Assembly: GCA_017458675.1 (NCBI GenBank)
Contig: JAFTAM010000136.1
Span: 1-52,820 of the forward strand
DNA from: a bacterium
GTDB lineage: Bacteria; Vulcanimicrobiota; Xenobia; Xenobiales; Xenobiaceae
DNA: 52,820 bases
Direction: 5' to 3'
A model generated the notes under the pieces. It did no database searches. It saw only the letters and a list, made by a program, of their open reading frames with translations, and was not told the DNA's origin. Position numbers and translations under genes: made by a program. Shown piece after piece: positions 17,119 to 25,052 of this stretch (the first letter of the stretch is position 1; every line of letters begins with the position of its first letter).

Positions 17119-17376
17119 CACTGTCGGTAAGTTAAGAAAAACGTGCTTACGGCATACATGCTTAACAAAGGTTTTCTTTGACGTGTACGCGGAGAAGGCG
17201 TGCGGAGTGAACGCAGAGCGGCGCCGGCAAAGAAAACCGACATAACGCAAACACGCAAAGCATGCTTGACAGATTCTTCGCTGCGCTCAGATTGACAGGG
17301 GAAATAATTACAAGCATAATGCAGATATGACGCTATTCCATTTTCAGCGAAATATAGCCTTAACTTTATGACATTG
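17119..17376 (-). mobile_element. MITE copy R5 with perfect 10-bp target-site duplication
   Basis: In reverse orientation, the 258-bp element runs from CACTGTCGGTAAGTTAAG to CTTAACTTTATGACATTG. It is flanked by GGATTCAAGG at 17109-17118 and again at 17377-17386, a perfect duplication. The right-hand duplicate contains the AAGG of the Shine-Dalgarno of the gene starting at 17397. The insertion therefore lies within about 20 bp of that start codon and separates it from its original upstream region. Confidence 0.93.
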
Positions 17377-17396
17377 GGATTCAAGGAGTTATTATT

Positions 17397-18065
17397 ATGA
17401 ATAAAGCATGGCGTGCGGCAGCCTTTGTCTCTTTTTTAGCTTGTTTAATGGGAACAGCTGATACGGATATTGCGTCTGCCCAAGAAAATTATCCTAAGGC
17501 TTCCCGCAAAAAAACGCGCCAGACGGTCGCCGCCCCTGCTGCTCAAAGCGTCACGCAGGACGCTGTAAATGCTTCCGGCCAAAGCTCCGGGTCTGTTTCC
17601 GACGAAGAATTAGAGCGGATGCGCCGACGTCAGGCCGCTAACGAAGAGTATAAAAAGGAGAGGATAAAAATCGAGCAAGAGGCTGCTGAACGTAAACGTG
17701 AACAAGAAAAGCAGCGTCTTATGTATGTAGATTTAGATCTGTCTGTCTTGGATGGTAAAATAGAAGGCTACAGGAAAAATTTGCCCTATTTGCGTGAGTC
17801 GGTTCCTGAATTTGCGGCGGCCGGCTTGAACGATGGCTCTATAATATCAAGTCAGACAGATCAATTGAGAGAAATTAAGAAGCTTCTTAAAGAGTATGAC
17901 AACGCTAAAATAACCTATGCCTCCTACCCCGACATTCTGGCGAAATTTACTTCCAGGTACAGAACCTTAGCCGATTTACATTGTAAATGTGCGGAGGTAT
18001 ACGAACAGGTTTTAGACAAACGCGGTATACCTTACACTAAAGCGCGTTCCTTGCTTAAATTCTGA
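17397..18065 (+). CDS. Secreted coiled-coil protein with YPKA motif
   Basis: The 222-residue product has a signal peptide (MNKAWRAAAFVSFLACLMGT..., cleavage likely after IASA-Q). NYPKASRKKTRQ follows, the same YPKA segment seen after the signal peptide of the protein at 11417. An Ala/Ser linker leads to a highly charged helix (EELERMRRRQ to ERKREQEKQR, about residues 70-105). A helical C-terminal domain with two Cys (LHCKCAEVY) closes the protein. No family is recognised. ATG with AAGGAG 8 nt upstream. Transcription must start inside, or read through, the MITE directly upstream, unless the gene is silent. Confidence 0.75.
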   Translation: MNKAWRAAAFVSFLACLMGTADTDIASAQENYPKASRKKTRQTVAAPAAQSVTQDAVNASGQSSGSVSDEELERMRRRQAANEEYKKERIKIEQEAAERKREQEKQRLMYVDLDLSVLDGKIEGYRKNLPYLRESVPEFAAAGLNDGSIISSQTDQLREIKKLLKEYDNAKITYASYPDILAKFTSRYRTLADLHCKCAEVYEQVLDKRGIPYTKARSLLKF

Positions 18066-18170
18066 TTTTGTGTCGGGAGAGCCGGTTTTACCGTTTTACA
18101 GGGAGCGAACAATATTTATCTTCAGGAAGCTGCGCGGCGGCGGAAACTTGAAAAAATACGCCTTTAACTC

Positions 18171-18199
18171 TTGCTAAATTGGGGGTTATGTGCTAAACT
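18171..18199 (+). promoter_or_regulatory. Sigma-70-type promoter of the tRNA cluster
   Basis: TTGCTA (18171-18176), a 17-bp spacer and TAAACT (18194-18199) preceded by TGC (extended -10) lie 14 bp before the first tRNA. Spacing and position fit a housekeeping promoter for the four tRNAs. Confidence 0.65.
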
Positions 18200-18212
18200 T
18201 GCATAGCCAGAT

Positions 18213-18288
18213 GGGCCCATAGCTCAGCGGTCAGAGCAGTTGGCTCATAACTAATTGGTCCCTGGTTCGATCCCAGGTGGGCCCACCA
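18213..18288 (+). tRNA. tRNA-Met (CAT), elongator type
   Basis: The cloverleaf is complete: acceptor GGGCCCA/TGGGCCC, D arm GCTC...GAGC, anticodon loop CTCATAA and T arm CCTGG/CCAGG with TTCGATC. CCA is encoded. The anticodon stem lacks the three G-C pairs of initiators, so it is elongator Met. A CAT-anticodon Ile2 is the less likely alternative. Confidence 0.9.
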
Positions 18289-18302
18289 TCTGCAGAATTT
18301 AT

Positions 18303-18379
18303 GGCCCGGTGGTCTAGCGGTTTAGGACGCTGGCCTTTCAAGCCGGAGATCACGGGTTCAATTCCCGTCCGGGCTACCA
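18303..18379 (+). tRNA. tRNA-Glu (TTC), copy 1
   Basis: The anticodon loop is CTTTCAA within CTGGC/GCCGG. The acceptor GGCCCGG pairs with CCGGGCT (terminal G-U), the T arm is CGGG/CCCG and CCA is encoded. It lies 14 bp after tRNA-Met and differs from copy 2 in the D loop (GGTTTAGG against GGTATAGG). Confidence 0.92.
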
Positions 18380-18399
18380 CAGCTTACTGTAGGCTGACA

Positions 18400-18439
18400 A
18401 GTCTGCTGTCTTCTGAATAATATAGCAGGCTTTTTTTTT
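18400..18439 (+). terminator. Terminator inside the tRNA cluster
   Basis: AGTCTGCT pairs with AGCAGGCT (one G-U pair) and is followed by nine T, ending directly before tRNA-Val. tRNA-Val either has its own promoter overlapping this hairpin or depends on read-through. Confidence 0.75.
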
Positions 18440-18516
18440 GGACGAGTAGCTCAGTTGGTTAGAGCACCTGCCTTACAAGCAGGGGGTCGGCGGTTCGAGT
18501 CCGTTCTCGTCCACCA
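18440..18516 (+). tRNA. tRNA-Val (TAC)
   Basis: The anticodon loop is CTTACAA in stem CCTGC/GCAGG. The acceptor is GGACGAG/CTCGTCC, the variable arm GGGTC, and the T arm CGGTTCGAGTCCG-like. CCA is encoded. Confidence 0.92.
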
Positions 18517-18523
18517 ATATTAT

Positions 18524-18600
18524 GGCCCGGTGGTCTAGCGGTATAGGACGCTGGCCTTTCAAGCCGGAGATCACGGGTTCAATTCCCGTCCGGGCTACCA
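18524..18600 (+). tRNA. tRNA-Glu (TTC), copy 2
   Basis: Nearly identical to copy 1 at 18303, differing at one D-loop base. It lies 7 bp after tRNA-Val, so the two are surely co-transcribed. CCA is encoded. Confidence 0.92.
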
Positions 18601-18606
18601 TATATG

Positions 18607-18638
18607 AAGGATCTGAACTTATCAGGTCCTTTTTTTTT
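18607..18638 (+). terminator. Terminator of the tRNA cluster
   Basis: AAGGATCTGA pairs with TCAGGTCCTT (10 bp, one T-G pair) across a 5-nt loop, followed by a run of T, 6 bp after the last tRNA. Confidence 0.88.
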
Positions 18639-18804
18639 GTCTGAAAGGAGCGTTTTCTGCGGTTCTGCGCTGAAGCCGCCTTTTTGCGCCGTTCTCTGCC
18701 GCTTTGAACATGCGGAGCGGTTTAAGGTTGGCGCAGACATTCTGCGGGAGATAACTGTTCACAATGTTCAGCGCAGGGCGGCTGTTCAGAGCGCCGGCGC
18801 ATAG

Positions 18805-18981
18805 CACTGTCGGTAAGTTAAGCAAAAACAAGCTTTCAGCATACATTCTTAATAAAGGTTTTCTTTGACGCGTGCGCGGAGATTCGAGCGTAAGCGAGCG
18901 CGGAGCGGCAGCGGCAAAGAAAACCGACATAGCGAAAACATGCAGAACATGCTTGAAAGATTATTCGCTGCGTTCAGCCGG
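18805..18981 (-). mobile_element. MITE copy R6, truncated
   Basis: In reverse orientation it begins CACTGTCGGTAAGTTAAGC and holds the complete central palindrome (variant A). It breaks off after TTCGCTGCGTTCAG, near the glnS terminator, having lost about the last 80 bp including the second terminal repeat. Confidence 0.82.
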
Positions 18982-19002
18982 ACGGTGCGTCAGGAATGCG
19001 CG

Positions 19003-19043
19003 TAAATAAAAAAAGACTGCCGCGCATTTTTATGCGGCAGTCT
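19003..19043 (-). terminator. Terminator of glnS
   Basis: AGACTGCCGC and GCGGCAGTCT form a 10-bp perfect stem. On the minus strand it is followed by a T-rich run (AAATAAAAAAA on the plus strand). It lies 33 bp after the glnS stop. Confidence 0.88.
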
Positions 19044-19075
19044 CTGTTATTGCCTTTGGCAGAATGCGGAGGAGC

Positions 19076-20794
<1,719 letters not shown>

Positions 20795-20996
20795 ATTTTT
20801 ACATTCCTTAAAGGGCGGATCTCAGAAATCGCGCCTATTAAAATAGTCGGCGCCCGCGCTTTTGCGCGAGGCTCAACGTGCTAATTTTATCACAATTTGG
20901 GGCGGTATGTAACCCTGAGCCCTTGCCCTTTATGCTTCCGCCCCATTCCCCGTGCTTCCGGGCCTGTTCCTTATCCCTCTGAGCTTTTTTCTTTTG

Positions 20997-21179
20997 ACAT
21001 TGACAGCGCAGCGAAGAATCTTTAGAACGTGTTTTGCATGTGTTTGCCGTGTCGGTTTTGTTTTGCACTTCGCTCCGCGCTCGCCGCCGCAGGAGCTCGG
21101 ACGCTCGCTTCAGCGCAAAACAAAACCTGTGCAAAGCCTGTCTGCTGAAAGCACGTTTTTGCTTAACTTGATGGCAGCG
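20997..21179 (+). mobile_element. MITE copy R7, 5'-truncated
   Basis: The element starts within the CATTGACAGCGCAGCGAAGAATC segment and lacks the left terminal repeat. It keeps the variant-B central palindrome (GGTTTTGTTTTGC / GCAAAACAAAACC) and a mutated right end (CTTAACTTGATGGCAGCG). It lies between glnS and the methyltransferase gene, about 140 bp before the latter. Confidence 0.82.
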
Positions 21180-21318
21180 CGAATGAGGCAGGAGCGCTGA
21201 AGTCTGCTTTTGGCGGTTCCTGCGGCAATATAGGGGAAAACGGCCTTTTACAGAAAAAACTGCCCATGCGGATTGCGGTGATAAACTGTCAAAATTTGCC
21301 AAGCGGAGCCCATTTTCA

Positions 21319-23652
21319 GTGAATAATGCCGATACCGGCAGCGGGAGTCTGCGGCGGGATATGGATATATCCGTGAAGGCCGGGCGGACGGTCGGCCTAT
21401 TGTACGAGGCTCTCCTGAAGAGATGCAAAAAAAAGAATGATTCCGAGACCTTCAGGGGGTTGAACGTTCTGTGCGCGCGTCTGTTTTTTTGCCTCTATGC
21501 CGATGCGGCCGGACTGTTCGGAAGACCGCTGAGGCTGCGCGGGTATTTGCGTCGGTGCGAAACCGGTTCCTTGCGCGGCGTTCTGGCGCATCTCTTTGAA
21601 ATTTTGGATACTCCGCCGGAGAAGCGCGCAGCCTGCCTGGATGAGACTCTGGCCGCTTTACCTTATGTAAGCAGCGGTCTTTTCAGCGATAAAAACATTG
21701 AAATCCCCGATTTTGACGGTGAGCTGTGCGGCCTTTTGCTGGTAAGAGCCGTTTCGGAGGTTGATTGGCCGGAGCTGAACCCCGCAGTTTTCAGCGCTCT
21801 CTTTGAAGCGACCCTGAATCCGGCGGCGCGCCGCTCCGACGGCATTCACTATACTTCCGCAGAGAATATTCATAGGGTTATCGATCCGCTGTTTCTGGAC
21901 GATCTCAAGGCGGAACTGGAAACTGCAAAGACCGAAAAGGATCCGATCAGGCGTATCGGCAGGCTGAGGGCCTTTCAGAGCAAGCTGAGCGGTCTGGTCT
22001 TTTTTGACCCGGCCTGCGGCGGCGGCAATTTTTTGACGGAAACCTATATTTGTCTGCGGCGGCTGGAAAATGAGGCTTTGCGCCTGATATGCGGAGAGAC
22101 GACGGGCTTGGACTCTGGCGTTTTGAATCCGGTGCGGGTCTCCGTCGGCCAGTTTTACGGAATAGAGCTCGACAGCCTTGCGGCGGCTGTGGCCAAAAGC
22201 GCTCTTTGGCTCGCTGAACGTCTTATGTTCAGGGAAACCGAGGAAACCGTCAGGTTTCATCCGGACCTTACGCCGCCGAAGACCTGCGCTAATATCGCCG
22301 CGGGCAGCGCTCTGCGCCTGGATTGGGAAAAGGTCGTCCCTAAAGATAAACTCAGCTATATTATCGGCAATCCGCCTTTTGTGGGCTACTATCTGCAGAG
22401 CCGGGAGCAGAAGGCCGATATGCTGAGCGTATATGCTGACGAAAACGGCAGACCTTACAGTAAGGCCGGGAAAATAGACTATGCGGCGGCCTGGTATTTC
22501 AAAGCGGCGCAGCTTATGAGCGGCAGCGGGGTGCGCGCGGCGTTTGTTTCTACCAATTCTATAACTCAGGGCGAACAGACTGCTGCGGTTTGGAAGCCTC
22601 TGTATGAGCGTTTTAAGGTCCGTATCGATTTTGCCTGTCAGACCTTTAAATGGAGCGGCGAGAGCGCTCAGGGGGCGCAGGTTCACTGTGTAATCATCGG
22701 CTTCAGCTGCGCAGAGAACCAAAAGCTGAAGCGTCTTTTTGCGGATGGGCGCTCTTATGCCGCCGAAAATATAAACTTTTATCTGCTCGACGGAGATAAT
22801 ATTTTTATTGAAAGCCGCAAGGCGCCTATATGCTGCGTATCGGCAATGAGCCACGGCGGTAAGCCCGTCGAAGGCGGTTTTCTGATTTTAACCGAAGCCG
22901 AGAAGGACGGTCTGCTTAAAGACGAGCCGCAGGCCGCTGTCTTTATCCGCCCTTTTATGATGGGCAAGGATTTTATCGACAGAAAATCCCGTTACTGTTT
23001 ATGGCTGCATGGAGTTGAGGCGGAGGCGCTGGATAACTGCCCCTTGGTGCGGGAGCGCACAGAAAGAGTGAGAGAATACCGCCGGCGCAGTCCTAAGGCG
23101 GCGACCAGAAGAAAAGCGGAGACTCCTATGCTTTTTGATGAAATAAGCGAATGCGCTTCCGGCTATATCGCCATGCCTAAGGTTTCGTCGGGGCTGAGGC
23201 GCTATATTCCCGTCGATTGTCTGCCGCCGGAGGTTATTCCCGGCGACAGTCTGTTTTTTATTCCCGGCGTCGGAATGTATGAGCTGGGGATATTGAGCTC
23301 AAGTATGCATATGGCCTGGACAAGAGCTTTCTGCGGCAGGCTGAAGAGCGATTATAATTATTCAAATTCCGTCGTCTATAACAATTTCCCCTGGCCCGAC
23401 CCCACGGAGGCGCAGAAGGCCGCAGTCGAAGAAGCCGCTCGGGCCATTCTGGCGGCCCGCGCCCTTTATCCCCAAAGCAGTTTTGCCGAACTTTACGACG
23501 ATCAGATTATGCCTAACGAACTGCGCCGGGCGCATCAGCTCAACGACAAGGCTGTCATGGCGGCCTACGGCCTGTCCGCCGGGGAGGCAGAGGAAAGCGT
23601 CTGTCTGGCGCATTTAATGGGCCGTTATCAAAAGCTGACCGCCTTGACCTGA
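21319..23652 (+). CDS. MmeI-type DNA adenine methyltransferase lacking the nuclease domain
   Basis: The 777-residue product matches the methyltransferase and target-recognition parts of MmeI-like type IIL/IIG enzymes. SAM-binding motif I is FFDPACGGGNFL (about residues 228-239). FYGIELDSLAAAVAKSALWL follows, and the catalytic NPPF motif is in IIGNPPFVGYYLQ (about 348). The family-typical AFVSTNSITQGEQ comes next. Target recognition follows, with the late NSVVYNNFPWP. The protein starts where the family normally has its post-nuclease helical spacer, so the N-terminal PD-(D/E)XK nuclease is missing. GTG start with GGAG upstream; ATG 21361 is an alternative. It is probably an orphan methyltransferase or a remnant. 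Confidence 0.85.
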   Translation: MNNADTGSGSLRRDMDISVKAGRTVGLLYEALLKRCKKKNDSETFRGLNVLCARLFFCLYADAAGLFGRPLRLRGYLRRCETGSLRGVLAHLFEILDTPPEKRAACLDETLAALPYVSSGLFSDKNIEIPDFDGELCGLLLVRAVSEVDWPELNPAVFSALFEATLNPAARRSDGIHYTSAENIHRVIDPLFLDDLKAELETAKTEKDPIRRIGRLRAFQSKLSGLVFFDPACGGGNFLTETYICLRRLENEALRLICGETTGLDSGVLNPVRVSVGQFYGIELDSLAAAVAKSALWLAERLMFRETEETVRFHPDLTPPKTCANIAAGSALRLDWEKVVPKDKLSYIIGNPPFVGYYLQSREQKADMLSVYADENGRPYSKAGKIDYAAAWYFKAAQLMSGSGVRAAFVSTNSITQGEQTAAVWKPLYERFKVRIDFACQTFKWSGESAQGAQVHCVIIGFSCAENQKLKRLFADGRSYAAENINFYLLDGDNIFIESRKAPICCVSAMSHGGKPVEGGFLILTEAEKDGLLKDEPQAAVFIRPFMMGKDFIDRKSRYCLWLHGVEAEALDNCPLVRERTERVREYRRRSPKAATRRKAETPMLFDEISECASGYIAMPKVSSGLRRYIPVDCLPPEVIPGDSLFFIPGVGMYELGILSSSMHMAWTRAFCGRLKSDYNYSNSVVYNNFPWPDPTEAQKAAVEEAARAILAARALYPQSSFAELYDDQIMPNELRRAHQLNDKAVMAAYGLSAGEAEESVCLAHLMGRYQKLTALT

Positions 23653-23904
23653 GATGTTTTCCGTCGTTTGCCTGCTGGGAGGAACGGCGGGAAAAACGGA
23701 CTCCGCGGCGGGCGCGGAGCGCAAAAAAAAACGGGGCAGCGCGGACAGGGAAAAAATGTTTTTGCCTTCCCGGCTTTGCTCGGACAGCGTTGAGAACCCA
23801 GATGTTTCGAATAGGAAGGCAGGGGAGAATATCTTTATAAGACAAACGAAACAGAAGCATGAGCCGGAGGCATATTGCAGGCTGAAGACGGAGGCGATGG
23901 GGTT

Positions 23905-24138
23905 ATGACGTCCTACAATAATAATGGGCAGGAAAAAGCTGCTGAAGTTAGCGTTTTAAATGAACTCGATTCAACCTGCGGAATTTCCGATGAGGAGCTG
24001 ACCCGGAGGTTCAAGGAGTCTATACGTATAGATGATGAAATTCGGAGAATAAAAGGTTTGCCTGTTGCCAGATACGATGAGGAAAACAGGAGAGCTTATC
24101 TTGAATATCCGGACGGCAGGCGCGAATATGTCGGATAA
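23905..24138 (+). CDS. Small antitoxin-like protein paired with zeta toxin
   Basis: This 77-residue charged protein has no recognised domain. It begins MTSYNNNGQEKAAEVSVLNE and contains a helix (ISDEELTRRFKESIRIDDEIRRIKG). It ends in a short beta-like segment (ARYDEENRRAYLEYPDGRREYVG). ATG with GGAGG about 10 nt upstream. It precedes the zeta-toxin gene and overlaps it by 11 bp, the usual antitoxin-first order. The antitoxin role is inferred from this arrangement only. Confidence 0.7.
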   Translation: MTSYNNNGQEKAAEVSVLNELDSTCGISDEELTRRFKESIRIDDEIRRIKGLPVARYDEENRRAYLEYPDGRREYVG

Positions 24139-24733
24139 CAGAGTAAAATTGCCCGAGGTTATGGTTTTTGCCGGCCCTAACGGAAGCGGAAAGTCAACTA
24201 TTACCCGCATGGCACGGACCGCGGGCGAATATATCAACGCAGACGATATTAAGAAAACGACTCTCTGCGGCGATCTTGAAGCTGCCGTTAAGGCGGAAGC
24301 TTTGAGAGAAAGCATGGTAGAGCGCAGGGCCGATTTTACTTTTGAAACGGTGCTTTCTACCGACAGAAATCTGAATCTTCTGATTAGGGCGCGGAAAAAC
24401 GGCTATTTTGTAAGAGGCATATATGTGCTTACATCTGATGTAAATATAAATATAGCAAGAATAAATGCGCGTGTGGCTTTAGGCGGACACGGCGTCCCTG
24501 ACGATAAGGTCCGCTTAAGATACGGCAAGGCGCTGCTGTTGGTTCCGCAGCTTGTGGAAGTGTGCGATATTCTGCATATTTATGATAATACTGTCGCTCC
24601 TTTCCGGATATTTAAAAAGCGAAAAGACGTGTTTTATTGCTGGGAAAACAAATTTTGGAATCGCAGCGCCATAGAGACGCTGACAGGCGTCAGCCATTTT
24701 GCCGATAACATTCAGCTGACCGCCTCAACCTGA
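24128..24733 (+). CDS. Zeta-toxin-like kinase (COG4185)
   Basis: The 201-residue P-loop kinase has Walker A AGPNGSGKST (about residues 14-23), YINADDI, the FETVLST segment typical of zeta toxins (about 73-79) and GGHGVPDDKVRLRY (about 120-133). Family members phosphorylate UDP-N-acetylglucosamine and block cell-wall synthesis; whether this one uses the same substrate is unknown. The ATG lies inside the upstream antitoxin gene (overlap 11 bp), so translation is coupled. It stands in a small island with the MmeI-type methyltransferase. Confidence 0.85.
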   Translation: MSDNRVKLPEVMVFAGPNGSGKSTITRMARTAGEYINADDIKKTTLCGDLEAAVKAEALRESMVERRADFTFETVLSTDRNLNLLIRARKNGYFVRGIYVLTSDVNINIARINARVALGGHGVPDDKVRLRYGKALLLVPQLVEVCDILHIYDNTVAPFRIFKKRKDVFYCWENKFWNRSAIETLTGVSHFADNIQLTAST

Positions 24734-24782
24734 TTCCGCTCTGCCAACAGGCTGAACCGCTGCCGTCTTTGGCTGGCAGGCA

Positions 24783-24888
24783 GGATTCTTCGCTGCGCTC
24801 TCAATGACAGGGGAGGCATTCACAAGCGCTGTTCAGACAAGCTGCTGCGCCGTTTCCAGCAAAATATTGCTTTAATTTAACGGCATTG
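24783..24888 (-). mobile_element. MITE copy R8, fragment
   Basis: Only the distal third remains, in reverse orientation: GATTCTTCGCTGCGCTCTCAATGACAG-like sequence, then AAAATATTGCTTTAATTTAACGGCATTG, a decayed terminal repeat. The centre is missing. The rest of the 319-bp gap before dnaX shows nothing else recognisable. Confidence 0.75.
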
Positions 24889-25052
24889 AGGTAAAACCGG
24901 TTTTTCTGCTTTCCGGCTTTGCCCGCAGCTGGATATAGAAAGGTCGAAGGCGAAAAAAAGGGCCGATTTGTTTCTCCGCAGGGCAGGGTGTTTTTTGAGC
25001 GTTTGCTAAAGAATAGAAACAGTTTTTAGTCCTCGGAAAGCAGGTTTTGATT

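Noticed and set aside
16381..17384. Minus-strand frames of about 120-145 codons between the pilin and the secreted coiled-coil gene
   Set aside because: They run through MITE copies R4 and R5, have no ribosome-binding site, and their similarity to other frames follows from repeat DNA.
18604..18804. 66-codon frame after the tRNA cluster
   Set aside because: Its first codons lie in the tRNA terminator hairpin and there is no ribosome-binding site.
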